A stretch of 64,000 bases of DNA from assembly GCA_025937785.1 (NCBI GenBank), contig JAICQQ010000008.1:1-64000 (forward strand), read 5' to 3'. How positions within the stretch are numbered: position 1 is the first letter of the stretch; each line of letters starts with the position of its first letter. Positions 32,002 through 40,411 of the stretch are shown one piece after another. The position numbers were made by a program, and so were the translations under genes. The stretch comes from Polyangiaceae bacterium. GTDB lineage: Bacteria > Myxococcota_A > Polyangia > Polyangiales > Polyangiaceae. Under the pieces are notes generated by a model. The model saw nothing but the letters and a program-made list of their open reading frames with translations. It ran no database searches and was not told where the DNA came from.

Positions 32002-33276
32002 ATGACGGAGACGCGTTCTATTGGTTTCGTGGTTCGCGAGCGGTTGCTCGCCGCTACGCTTGGTATCTGCTGGGTGGTCGGGTGTGCGCCCGCCGAGCCC
32101 CCGGCACCGCCACCTTCGGCACCACCTCCACCCGCTCCAATCGCTGCGCCCACCCCCGCGGAGGAGCAAGCCCCAGCACCCGTCGCCGAAGCGCCGCAGC
32201 TGCCGCCGCCGGTGATCGTCAAGGACGTGGGCCTGAAGACCCCTGAATCCGTGTTGTACGTGGCTGACGAGGATGTGTACTTGGTGAGCAACGTCAACGG
32301 ACCGCCAGGAGCCGCGGACGGCAACGGCTTCATCTCGAAGGTCTCTCCCGAGGGCACCGTGCTCGAGCTGAAATGGATTGACGGCACCAAACAGGGCACG
32401 AAGCTGGACGCGCCCAAGGGCATGGCGATCGCCGGGAACGTGCTCTACGTCGCCGACATCAAATGGGTGCGGCTCTTCGATCGTAAGACCGGCAAATCAC
32501 TGGGCAACGTCGGCGTCGGGGGGGCCACGTTCCTGAACGACGTGAGTCCCAACGCCAACGGCAAAGGCGTGTGGATCTCCGACAGCGGCCTGAAGTTCGG
32601 CGATAATGGCGCCGAGCCCACCAATAGCGACGGCGTGTTCGTCGTCACCAACATGCAAGCCAAGGCCGTCAAGAAGGACAAGGGCATGGGTTGGCCCAAC
32701 GGGCTGTTGGCTGACGAAAACGGCACCTGGGTCATCAACTACGGGAACAACGAGCTCTACTACCTCACGAAGGACGGCAAGAAAGAGCAGGCGCAGAACC
32801 TGCCCAAAGGCTCGCTCGACGGCATCGTCAAAGCTCAGGACGGCTCCGTCTTGGTGTCCAGCTGGGAGGCGAAGGCGATCTATCAGGGCAAGCCCGGCGC
32901 CGAGTTCAAAGAAGTGGTGAGCGGCGTCGAATCGCCGGCAGACATCGGCTACGACTCGAAGCGCAACCGTGTGCTCGTGCCGCTTTTCATGAAGGACGAG
33001 CTGCAGTTCCACAGCCTGCCGGGAGGCGTGGCTGCCGCGCCGACGCCCGCCCCCGTCACGACGCCGCCTGCCGCGCCCGGCGCCGCTCCGCACGCCCCCA
33101 CCCCGGTGATGCAAGACAAACCAGCATCACCCGCCGCCATGCCGGCGCCGCAAAGCAAAGGGCCGACACCGGCACCCGCGACGCCGGGCGCCAAACCAGC
33201 GCCGCAGAGCAAAGGGGTGATGCCACCGGTGCCGCCAGCGACACCGGCACCCGCCCCCGCGCCGGCGAAGCCGTAG
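32002..33276 (+). CDS. Lipoprotein with SMP-30/NHL-like beta-propeller and Pro/Ala-rich tails
   Basis: The 424-residue product has a signal peptide with lipobox (GICWVVGC) and a PPAPPPSAPPPP linker. A propeller-like domain spans roughly residues 75-345, with repeated blade motifs: TPESVLYVADEDVYLVSN, GMAIAGNVLYVADIKWVRLFD, NGLLADENGTWVINYGN and DGIVKAQDGSVLVSSW. The last approximately 80 residues are Pro/Ala low complexity with a repeated PAPQSKG motif. SMP-30/gluconolactonase proteins bind a metal and hydrolyse lactones, but no clear catalytic set is evident; a sensing or binding role is equally likely. The propeller is periplasmic or on the cell surface, anchored by lipid. Confidence 0.82.
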   Translation: MTETRSIGFVVRERLLAATLGICWVVGCAPAEPPAPPPSAPPPPAPIAAPTPAEEQAPAPVAEAPQLPPPVIVKDVGLKTPESVLYVADEDVYLVSNVNGPPGAADGNGFISKVSPEGTVLELKWIDGTKQGTKLDAPKGMAIAGNVLYVADIKWVRLFDRKTGKSLGNVGVGGATFLNDVSPNANGKGVWISDSGLKFGDNGAEPTNSDGVFVVTNMQAKAVKKDKGMGWPNGLLADENGTWVINYGNNELYYLTKDGKKEQAQNLPKGSLDGIVKAQDGSVLVSSWEAKAIYQGKPGAEFKEVVSGVESPADIGYDSKRNRVLVPLFMKDELQFHSLPGGVAAAPTPAPVTTPPAAPGAAPHAPTPVMQDKPASPAAMPAPQSKGPTPAPATPGAKPAPQSKGVMPPVPPATPAPAPAPAKP

Positions 33277-33288
33277 GGCACGTCCACG

Positions 33289-33313
33289 CCGGGGTCGGTA
33301 CCGCCGGCCCCGG
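33289..33313. terminator. Hairpin between convergent genes
   Basis: CCGGGGTCGG pairs with CCGGCCCCGG (one T-G wobble position) around a 5 nt loop, in the 71 bp between the convergent genes ending at 33276 and 33348. There is no T-tract. It may work as a bidirectional RNA 3' end. Confidence 0.45.
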
Positions 33314-33347
33314 TCCGTGTTGCTGCTCTCGGATCCGGTGGCAGCCC

Positions 33348-34094
33348 TCAGAACTGGGCTTGCCAGAGCGCCCACAGCACTAGCACGACGGCGCTCACGG
33401 CGATCGGCCGTAGCGCCCCCCCCCAGCGCGCGGGGCGAACGGGGCCGAGCTCGTGCCCCAGCAAGGCCGTCACGAGCCCGAATTCGTGCTCCGTGAACGC
33501 GACCCGCGGCAAGATCAAGAGCTCCGACTCTGTCACGATCACGACCAGGGCTTCTGGGGTCGGGTAGTAGGCACGGAGCTCCTGCCAGCGGTGCCGCGAC
33601 GTGCTGGGCTCGCGATATCCTCCGCAAAATCCGCGATCGACCACCAGCTCTTCGGGCGAAACGCTGACGCGCACGAGTCCGCCGGGCCCTTCCAGATCGG
33701 CGCGCTGCTCGCGCAACGACAGCCAAGGCAGCAAGCGCTCCACGACGTGGTAGAGGCCGAGCAGGTGCAGCAGCCCCGTCGGCCACCCGAAGAAGCCCGA
33801 CACGAACCCACCCAGCACACACGCTGCGGCGCACGGAACAGCGAGTCGCGTGCCCAGCCGGCGTTCGGGGGCGAAGCTTCGCGCGTCGGCCCAGTCTCGC
33901 AGAGACGGGTGGACCCAGCGTACGACGGGCCACGCGGGCAAGCTGAGGGGCAGCGAGAGCCCCGGCCCGGGCGCGTCCACCACGCTCGAGACGGCGTCGG
34001 CGTTGCTCGGGGACAGCGCCACGCTGCGCGAGCCCTCTGGACCCGAGTCCGGGTTGTGTGGCCCAACGCCATCTGAAACACTGTCGTCATGCAC
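33348..34094 (-). CDS. YcxB-like membrane protein
   Basis: The 248-residue ORF has two close membrane segments in the middle (CAAACVLGGFVSGFFGWPTG and an adjoining helix before RLLPWLSLREQR). A beta-rich YcxB-like C-terminal domain (VRVSVSPEELVVDRG, YYPTPEALVVIVTES, LILPRVAFTEHEF) and a final C-terminal helix follow. YcxB-like proteins have unknown function. The annotated start, GTG 34094, overlaps the divergent gene at 34089 by 6 bp. A later GTG at 34022 is equally plausible because the first approximately 45 residues are low in structure and unlike the family. Confidence 0.65.
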   Translation of the reverse strand: MHDDSVSDGVGPHNPDSGPEGSRSVALSPSNADAVSSVVDAPGPGLSLPLSLPAWPVVRWVHPSLRDWADARSFAPERRLGTRLAVPCAAACVLGGFVSGFFGWPTGLLHLLGLYHVVERLLPWLSLREQRADLEGPGGLVRVSVSPEELVVDRGFCGGYREPSTSRHRWQELRAYYPTPEALVVIVTESELLILPRVAFTEHEFGLVTALLGHELGPVRPARWGGALRPIAVSAVVLVLWALWQAQF

Positions 34095-34562
34095 TGGGTG
34101 TTTGCTTACGGTTCCAACATGGACCTCGAGGATCTCGGTCTCTGGCTGACGAAGCGCAATTTACCACCTGCCAGAATTGTGCAAGCCCAGGCGGCGAAAC
34201 TCGTCGGGTATCGGCTGGTTTGGAACCATTTTTCCAAAACGCGCGGCGGCGGAGTGGCCAACATCGAACCAGCGGACAGCGACCTGCCGGGCGTTGCGTT
34301 ATGCGTCGATCACCCCACGTTGTCGGCGCTGGACCGCAAGGAGGGCTATCCGAGCCGTTATGGCCGCGCGCTCTCCGAGGCCGTGCTCGGCACGGGCACG
34401 CGTATCCAAGCGTGGGCCTATCGGGTCCAGGCAGAACATTGGCTCGACGGAATCGTGCACCCTTCGCGGCACTACAAGGGCATCTTGGTCCGCGGGGCAA
34501 CGCGCTTCGGGCTTCCGCCTGAGTACATCAGCCACCTGAACGCGCTGGAGACGTGCGATTGA
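34089..34562 (+). CDS. Gamma-glutamylcyclotransferase-like (AIG2/GGCT fold) protein
   Basis: A 157-residue protein with the family opening VFAYGSNM (substrate-binding YGSN loop) and the acidic residue in DRKEGYPSRY that acts as catalytic Glu in GGCT enzymes. Members cyclise gamma-glutamyl groups to 5-oxoproline or act on related amide substrates. The exact substrate cannot be assigned. ATG 34089 lies within the first codons of the divergent YcxB-like ORF, so the true upstream spacing depends on that gene's start. It converges with the kinase gene, with a 12 bp gap. Confidence 0.85.
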   Translation: MHWVFAYGSNMDLEDLGLWLTKRNLPPARIVQAQAAKLVGYRLVWNHFSKTRGGGVANIEPADSDLPGVALCVDHPTLSALDRKEGYPSRYGRALSEAVLGTGTRIQAWAYRVQAEHWLDGIVHPSRHYKGILVRGATRFGLPPEYISHLNALETCD

Positions 34563-34574
34563 CTCGCGCGAGCC

Positions 34575-36173
34575 TCATTCACCAGTACCGGGACCGAAGC
34601 CCTTGGCCTTGAGCGCCTCGTCCAGCTTGGACAGGAGCGTCTTGGCATCGAAGGGCTTCTGCACGAAGCCCGCGAGCCCCTTGCCCACGAAGCGGTTCGT
34701 AGCGTCTTGTTCGTTGTAGCCACTGGAAAGAATGACCTGCACGCTGGGGTGGATCTGCCGCAGCTCGCGAAACGCTTCCTCGCCGCCCATGACTGGCATC
34801 GTCATGTCGAGCAAGACCAACGCGATCTCGTGCTGGCGGCGCGTGAAGATGTCGACGGCGTCGCGCCCGTCGCTGGCCATCACCACGCGGTAACCAGCTC
34901 GCTCGAGGATCGCGCCCGTGACGATCCGCACGGTTTCATCGTCGTCCACCACCAGCACCAGCGTGTCGCGCCGCGCCGGCTGCTGATTCTCCACCGTGGC
35001 CTCGCGTTGCGCTTGGTCAGCGCGCTCGGCCGGCAGCAGCACCTTGATGCTCGTGCCACGCCCGGGCTCGCTGTAGACGCGCACCGCGCCGCGGTGCCCG
35101 CGCACGATGCCGATCACCGCAGCCAAGCCCAGGCCGCGGCCAGTGAACTTGGTGGTGAAAAATGGCTCGAAGATCCGGCTCTTCGCCGCCGCTTCTATGC
35201 CGCAACCATTGTCGGAGATCTCCAGGTACACGTAACGACCCGCGCTGAGCTCCCAGTCGCCGTAGCATTCCTTCAGGTAGGCTTCGCTGCACTCGACCGC
35301 GCCGGTCACGATGGTGATGACACCGGGCTCGTCTCCGATCGCTTCGGAGGCGTTGGTCACCAAATTCATGGTGAGCTGGCGGATTTGAGTCACGTCCACT
35401 TCGACCAGCGGCAAATTCTTCTCGAGATCGTACTTCAACGCGGCGCGTTTGCTGACGGACACTTCGAGCAAGTGAACGGTGTCGCGGAGCACGTCCGACA
35501 GACTGACCTTCTTGAGCAGGAACTGCCCCTTTCCCGAGTACGCGAGCATCTGCTTGCTGAGCTCGGACGCTCGCACCGCCGACTCACGGATGATTTCCAG
35601 GTGTTCACACGCGGGCGAGGTGGGCGGCAAGCTGAGCAGCGCTAGATCGGCGCCCCCCAGAATCCCCACGAGAAGGTTGTTGAAGTCGTGCGCGATACCG
35701 CCAGCGAGCACGGCCAGGCTCTCCATTTTCTGGGCGTCTTGAATCTTTCGATCGAGCCTGGCTTGTTCCGGATCGGCTTCGGTCCGCGTCACCAAGCAAG
35801 GATCCGCGGAGACGGCCACGGCGCAGATGGGTTCACCTTCGGCATCGAGCACGCGGCTCAACGTCCACTGGATGATTCTTTCCTCGCCCGCCTGGCGCAA
35901 CCAAGTTTCGAGCGGCTTGCTTTCGCCGCTCGACAGCATACGCGTGAGCTCGGCACGCACGAGCTCGCGATCGGAAACGGGCACGAATTCGAGAAATGAC
36001 TTACCCAACACCGCGTCGCGGCGGTGACCGTAAAGGCGCTCCGCTGCCGAGTTGAACTCGAGCACGGTCAGCTCCACGGAGAGCACGATGACGGCGCTTT
36101 CCTTCTCCTGTGGCGCAAGCCGCCACTTTTCGCTGCGCTCTGGGTGAGGACCCTTCTGGCCTGATTGATTCAT
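34575..36173 (-). CDS. PAS-containing hybrid histidine kinase
   Basis: A 532-residue, soluble signalling protein with no transmembrane segment. Order: N-terminal PAS (LEFNSAAERLYGHRRDAVLG) at about residues 25-130, HisKA with phospho-accepting H162 in GGIAHDFNNLL, HATPase with NLVTNASEAIGDEPG, ISDNGCGI and FTGRGLGLAAVIGIV, then a receiver domain with VVDDDE and acceptor D456 in LLDMTMP. This is the AHDFNN class of hybrid kinase, common in Myxococcota. Input is intracellular, and no cognate response regulator is adjacent. ATG 36173. Confidence 0.93.
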   Translation of the reverse strand: MNQSGQKGPHPERSEKWRLAPQEKESAVIVLSVELTVLEFNSAAERLYGHRRDAVLGKSFLEFVPVSDRELVRAELTRMLSSGESKPLETWLRQAGEERIIQWTLSRVLDAEGEPICAVAVSADPCLVTRTEADPEQARLDRKIQDAQKMESLAVLAGGIAHDFNNLLVGILGGADLALLSLPPTSPACEHLEIIRESAVRASELSKQMLAYSGKGQFLLKKVSLSDVLRDTVHLLEVSVSKRAALKYDLEKNLPLVEVDVTQIRQLTMNLVTNASEAIGDEPGVITIVTGAVECSEAYLKECYGDWELSAGRYVYLEISDNGCGIEAAAKSRIFEPFFTTKFTGRGLGLAAVIGIVRGHRGAVRVYSEPGRGTSIKVLLPAERADQAQREATVENQQPARRDTLVLVVDDDETVRIVTGAILERAGYRVVMASDGRDAVDIFTRRQHEIALVLLDMTMPVMGGEEAFRELRQIHPSVQVILSSGYNEQDATNRFVGKGLAGFVQKPFDAKTLLSKLDEALKAKGFGPGTGE

Positions 36174-36287
36174 GAACCCCCGAACGAACTGCTGTCGCTA
36201 TTTCGCCTGGCTGAGGGCGAGACACCAAGGCTCCGTGACCCTGGCTAACATATTTCCGCTAGAACGCGCAGCGCTCGCTGGTGCCTC

Positions 36288-36956
36288 TCAGTCGTTCTCA
36301 CCGGATAGGCATTCGCAACCTGCTCTGCGCACGCGTTCGCCTGCCGCAACTACCCGCTCGGTCGCAGCCTGGCAGCGCGGGCCAGGGCCCGCGATGTCGC
36401 AAATCCGAGCTCGAGCGCGCTGCATGGACGCGAGCGCCCGACACCCGAGATCGCAGGGGCTGCCTCGCTCCCCCGCCTCAGGGCTCGCCGGTGAAGGGCG
36501 AGACTCCGGCGTGGGGCCGCGCGGGCGGCGCTCGGGCGCGCCGGCGGAGCCGCTGTTCGCCGTGCCCGCCCGCGCCCCGGCACCGACGGAATCCGCCGAC
36601 TTCTTCGGCTCGGAACCCGGGGTTGCCGCCGGATCCTCGGGCGGTGGTGCTTGGGATGCCAGCCGCTGCTTGCGCGCAAGTTCTGCGTCCAAGCGCTGTT
36701 CGCTCTGCTCGAGATCGTGCTCGAGGGATTCCAGCTCGGTCAGATTCAGCCCCGGAGGGAGCGCTGGCGCGGCGCTGATGGCGGGCGTGGGAGAGGCCGC
36801 GGGTGGCTCTGCGGGGCGCTTGGCACGAGCGCACCCAGCGAGCGACTCTCCAGCGAGCAGCAAACCGACGAGCCCGGGTAGCAGCAGGCGGTGAGCAGGG
36901 CGACGTCGGTGCCTGACGGGGGAGGTCTTGATCGGGAGAGGTAAGCCCTTCAGCAC
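36288..36956 (-). CDS. Lipoprotein with Cys-rich C-terminal motif
   Basis: A probable lipoprotein: LLLPGLVGLLLAGESLAGC is followed by a Pro/Ala linker, a charged helix (ESLEHDLEQSEQRLDAELAR), another Pro/Ser/Gly linker and a compact C-terminal motif. That motif has six cysteines in the pattern CDLGC, RICDI, RCQAA and GCECL. I moved the start to GTG 36956, because the track start (37073) lies before non-coding-like sequence; the exact start is uncertain. The Cys-rich helical end is reminiscent of small domains seen on other Myxococcota lipoproteins. Function unknown. Confidence 0.65.
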   Translation of the reverse strand: MLKGLPLPIKTSPVRHRRRPAHRLLLPGLVGLLLAGESLAGCARAKRPAEPPAASPTPAISAAPALPPGLNLTELESLEHDLEQSEQRLDAELARKQRLASQAPPPEDPAATPGSEPKKSADSVGAGARAGTANSGSAGAPERRPRGPTPESRPSPASPEAGERGSPCDLGCRALASMQRARARICDIAGPGPRCQAATERVVAAGERVRRAGCECLSGEND

Positions 36957-37133
36957 CAAAATCCACGATAGCCCAGCGTCCGCGGAAAAACATCCCTTGC
37001 CCGGCATTTCGTGCGCGTGTGACCCCACCGCTCTTGCCTCGAGAGCGGGGACAGCTCCCTTTTGCCGGACCAAGCTTTCTGGAACAATCCGCTGCCGATT
37101 CAGACTCCGCTGGCCGATTCACACGGGGGGACC

Positions 37134-37520
37134 ATGACTGGGCTGTTGAAAGCTACCGACGGGCCGTTGAAGGGCTCCAGATTCGTGCTCGGAGAGCGCA
37201 CGATCTTGGGCCGTGCGGTGGACTGTGACATTCAGGTTCTGGCGCAGGGCGTGTCGCGCCAGCACGCTGCCATCATCGTCAACGACGAGGGGGAGCCCTA
37301 CCTGATGGACCTGGCCAGCAAGAACGGCACGTTCGTCGACGGCCTCCCCATCTTGCGCGTGCGGCTGGAGCCGGGGATGTCGTTTCGGATCTCCACCAGC
37401 GAGTTCACCTTCGAAACGACCTCGCGGCTCGCAGCGACCGAGACGGATGACCCGGCCGCCCCCAACGAAAGCGCCGTCCCCCCCAGCTACGGCGGAGACG
37501 ACCTCGAAGAGAAATCGTAG
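37134..37520 (+). CDS. FHA-domain protein
   Basis: A 128-residue protein from ATG 37134, preceded by GGGGGG; the track start at 37062 adds unrelated residues. It is one forkhead-associated domain, with [19 protein letters not shown] and SKNGTFVDG. These residues form the phosphothreonine pocket. An acidic, disordered tail follows. It presumably docks to a Ser/Thr-phosphorylated partner, in line with the many Ser/Thr kinases of Myxococcota, but no kinase is in the window. The next gene starts 13 bp downstream. Confidence 0.88.
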   Translation: MTGLLKATDGPLKGSRFVLGERTILGRAVDCDIQVLAQGVSRQHAAIIVNDEGEPYLMDLASKNGTFVDGLPILRVRLEPGMSFRISTSEFTFETTSRLAATETDDPAAPNESAVPPSYGGDDLEEKS

Positions 37521-37533
37521 AAAGGAAGCTCGT

Positions 37534-37860
37534 ATGCTCGTCGTTCAGGTCCACGTCCACGTCAAACCCGAGTCCGTCGCCGAGTTTCTGCGTGCCACGC
37601 TCGAAAACGCCCGGGCCAGCCTGACAGAACCGGGCGTCGCACGCTTCGACGTCCTGCAAGCTCAGAGCGACCCCACGCAGTTCGTGCTGCTCGAAGCCTA
37701 CAAAACCAGCGAAGCGCCGCTCGCGCACAAAGAGACCGCACACTATCGCAGCTGGCGCGACACGGTGGCCGACATGATGGCCGAGCCGCGTCGGAGTGAA
37801 CGGTACGAGACCCTGTACCCCGAAGAACCCCGCTGGCAGACCCCGCCGAGTGCACTGTGA
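37534..37860 (+). CDS. ABM-domain putative monooxygenase
   Basis: A 108-residue antibiotic-biosynthesis-monooxygenase fold protein, as in YgiN/Lsr[21 protein letters not shown], then [20 protein letters not shown] and [19 protein letters not shown]. Start ATG 37534 has AAGGAAG upstream; the track start is in the preceding gene. Relatives oxidise quinols or process small metabolites without cofactors. Its stop overlaps the start of the iron alcohol dehydrogenase (GTGA), so the two are translationally coupled and probably act on related substrates. Confidence 0.85.
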   Translation: MLVVQVHVHVKPESVAEFLRATLENARASLTEPGVARFDVLQAQSDPTQFVLLEAYKTSEAPLAHKETAHYRSWRDTVADMMAEPRRSERYETLYPEEPRWQTPPSAL

Positions 37861-39020
37861 ACTTCGAGTTTTCGAGCGCCAACCGCATCGTGTTCGGTCC
37901 AGGCAGCCTGCGAGCCGCGCTCGGCGATGCTCGCCGCTTCGGCACGCGCACGCTGGTCGTCACGGGCCGGCGCACCGAACGCGCGGCGCCCCTCGTCGAT
38001 CGCCTGACAGAGCTGGGCATGGCGAGCAGTGTAGCGAGCGTGGCTGGCGAGCCCAGCGTGGCGACGGCGATCGACTTGGTCGCTCGCGGGCGTGAGTTCG
38101 CTGCGGATTTGATCGTCGGCTTCGGCGGCGGCAGCGCCCTCGACGCCGCCAAAGCGGTGGCGCTGCTGCTGGCGAATCCCGGTAACCCGCTCGACTACCT
38201 CGAGGTCGTGGGGCGCGGGCTGCCCGTAGCCGCACCCGCGTTGCCGAGCGTCGCCATCCCGACGACGGCGGGTACGGGCTCGGAGGTGACCCGAAACGCG
38301 GTGCTCGCGTCCACGGAGCACCGCGTCAAGGTCAGCCTGCGCGACGCTTCCATGCTGCCGCGGCTCGCCGTCATCGACAGCGAGCTCACGCTGAGCGTTC
38401 CGCCGGCCACGACGGCAGCCACTGGGCTCGACGCCCTCACTCAGTGCATCGAACCGTATCTATCGTGCGCGGCGAATCCGTTGACCGACGGTATCGCGCT
38501 CGAAGGCATGCGGCACGGCGCTCGCTGCCTCCGGCGCGCCCACGCCGACGGCAGCGATCTCGACGCCAGAACCGGCATGGCGCTGACCAGCCTGTTCGGC
38601 GGCCTCAGCCTGGCGAACGCGAAGCTGGGCGCGGTGCATGGGTTCGCCGGCCCCATCGGCGGCATGTGCGACGCGCCTCACGGCGCCGTATGCGCACGGC
38701 TGTTGCCCCTGGTGTTTGCCGCGAACCTTGCGGCGCTCCGAAAGCGCGACGCCGCGAACCCCAGCCTGGCGCGCATGGGGCGGGTGGCTCAGGTCTTGCT
38801 CGACGACCCCACTGCCACGGCGGAGGCCGCCATCGACTGGCTCGGAGCACTGGTGCGCGACCTCGGCATCCCGGGGCTCACGCACTACGGCCTCGCCGAA
38901 TCCGAATTGCCCGATCTGGTCGACAAAGCCCAACGCGCGAGCAGCATGAAGGGCAACCCCCTGCCCCTCACACCCGACGAGCTCTACGCCATCGCGGAAC
39001 GAGCGCTGCAGGCGCCTTGA
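37857..39020 (+). CDS. Iron-containing alcohol dehydrogenase family protein
   Basis: A 387-residue group III dehydrogenase starting at GTG 37857. The NAD(P)-binding half shows [17 protein letters not shown] and [17 protein letters not shown]. The metal site shows [34 protein letters not shown] with two His ligands. The overlap with the ABM gene suggests a two-step pathway, for example quinol or aldehyde turnover. Maleylacetate reductase is a related possibility, but the N-terminus is not decisive. The gene converges on the Kunitz lipoprotein. Confidence 0.9.
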   Translation: MNFEFSSANRIVFGPGSLRAALGDARRFGTRTLVVTGRRTERAAPLVDRLTELGMASSVASVAGEPSVATAIDLVARGREFAADLIVGFGGGSALDAAKAVALLLANPGNPLDYLEVVGRGLPVAAPALPSVAIPTTAGTGSEVTRNAVLASTEHRVKVSLRDASMLPRLAVIDSELTLSVPPATTAATGLDALTQCIEPYLSCAANPLTDGIALEGMRHGARCLRRAHADGSDLDARTGMALTSLFGGLSLANAKLGAVHGFAGPIGGMCDAPHGAVCARLLPLVFAANLAALRKRDAANPSLARMGRVAQVLLDDPTATAEAAIDWLGALVRDLGIPGLTHYGLAESELPDLVDKAQRASSMKGNPLPLTPDELYAIAERALQAP

Positions 39021-39124
39021 AGGCTCACGCTCTTCCGCAAGCTTCGGGCTTACGAACTTGGCGAGCAACGCTGCGCGTGATTGTCGGGCGGCGCGGGCTC
39101 ACGCTGGAGCAGTGCCGCTGCGGC

Positions 39125-39691
39125 TCAGGGCGCGCAAAATGCTGGCCCCCCCGCCAGCGGACAATCGCACGCCTCCGCGCCTCCACCGGCGCAGATGCCG
39201 ACCGGGGACGCTGGGCAGTCGGGGAAACCGTCCATCGTGAGCTCGTAGATTGCATTGGAGCAATAGCCGAAAGCGCAATCCCGCGGCGCGTCGCACGGAC
39301 AGCCAGGGGCGCGCGAGAGGGGGTTGCAGTCCGCGTACTGTGAGGCGCAAGTCGCTTCACAGGCGGCCGCGGTCGCGAAGTTGTTGTCGTTCCCTCCGCA
39401 ACCTCCGTACACGAACTGTTCGCATTCGAGCGTGCCGGGATTGAAGGCCCAGCGTTCGACGTACGCCTGACAAGATCCAGTCTCCGCGGGCATGAGGCAT
39501 GTCGGCAAGGCCGCTTGCGCCTTGCCGGTGCTGCCGCCGGTCGTCCCCCCTGCCGCCGTGCCGCCGCTGCCGCCGCTGCCGCCGCTGCCGCCGGTCGTGA
39601 TCTCGCTGTCGCTCCCAGGAGACGTCGTTTCCGAGCGGCCCGCGCAACCGACCCCACAAACGAGGGCAACCACCAACCACGAGCGCTGCAT
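39125..39691 (-). CDS. Lipoprotein with Kunitz/BPTI-type protease-inhibitor domain
   Basis: A 188-residue protein: lipobox ending in GVGC (C16), Gly/Ser/Thr linker, then a complete Kunitz domain at residues 65-115. The six cysteines C65, C74, C90, C98, C111 and C115 have exactly the spacing of BPTI (8, 15, 7, 12 and 3 residues). The hallmark VYGGCGGNDNNF is present. The P1 position after the second cysteine is Gln, so the target protease is not obvious. A second Cys-rich segment follows (CPCDAPRDCAFGYC). By family it may bind serine proteases at the cell surface. It is rare in bacteria; a related domain occurs at 62605 in this window. Confidence 0.88.
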   Translation of the reverse strand: MQRSWLVVALVCGVGCAGRSETTSPGSDSEITTGGSGGSGGSGGTAAGGTTGGSTGKAQAALPTCLMPAETGSCQAYVERWAFNPGTLECEQFVYGGCGGNDNNFATAAACEATCASQYADCNPLSRAPGCPCDAPRDCAFGYCSNAIYELTMDGFPDCPASPVGICAGGGAEACDCPLAGGPAFCAP

Positions 39692-39783
39692 GAGTCACCC
39701 AAGTATGCCCGAAACGGGGCAGAAGCGCTGCAGTTGAGTGAACGTGACCAACGGCTTTCATTTCAAAACTGCCGTGCTACGCG

Positions 39784-40389
39784 ATGCCCATGGTTTCTAG
39801 CCGCGAAAATGCGTTCCTCGACCTCATCGTCACGCGTCGCAGCGCGTCCATGCTCGGCGAGCCCGGTCCGAGCGACGCAGAGCTCGCGCAGCTGCTTGCG
39901 GCCGCGGTAACCGTCCCCGATCACGGTCAGCTGCGCCCATTTCGCTTCGCGGTCGTCTCCGGCGAGGGCCGCTCTCGCTTCGGGGCAGCGCTGGCCGCCG
40001 CCGCGCTGGAGCGCAAGCCCGAGCTGAACGAACACGCACTCGAGAACATTCGGGGGAAAGCGCTGCGCTCGCCGACGCTGATCGTCCTCATCGCGTCGCC
40101 CAAGACGGCCAAGATCGAGCTCTGGGAGCAGAACGCTACCGCGGCGTGTACTGGTTACGCGATCGTGCTGGCGGCGCACGCGCTGGGAATCGGCGCCGTG
40201 TGGAAGAGCGTTCCCTTCACCCGCGGCGCGAGCCTGGCCGAATTGTTCTCGCTCGGCTCCACCGAAGAGCTGATCGGCTGGATCCACCTCGGCACCGCAA
40301 TCCACACGGCGCCGCCGCGAGAACCCTTCGACGTATCCTCGATCACGACCGTCATCGACGGCGGCAGGCCCCGCCCGTTTCGAGCGTAG
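39784..40389 (+). CDS. Nitroreductase-family flavoprotein (YdjA-like)
   Basis: A 201-residue, single-domain nitroreductase fold with TRRSASMLGEPGPSDAEL (FMN contact) and VTVPDHGQLRPFRFAVV, which is the YdjA subgroup signature. The C-terminal helix-strand ELIGWIHLGTAI is typical. It probably reduces an unknown substrate with NAD(P)H. ATG 39784 and ATG 39790 are both possible starts, with no clear ribosome binding site. It converges with the downstream membrane acyltransferase gene. Confidence 0.88.
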   Translation: MPMVSSRENAFLDLIVTRRSASMLGEPGPSDAELAQLLAAAVTVPDHGQLRPFRFAVVSGEGRSRFGAALAAAALERKPELNEHALENIRGKALRSPTLIVLIASPKTAKIELWEQNATAACTGYAIVLAAHALGIGAVWKSVPFTRGASLAELFSLGSTEELIGWIHLGTAIHTAPPREPFDVSSITTVIDGGRPRPFRA

Positions 40390-40411
40390 CTGCACGGGCG
40401 GAGCCTCGAGG

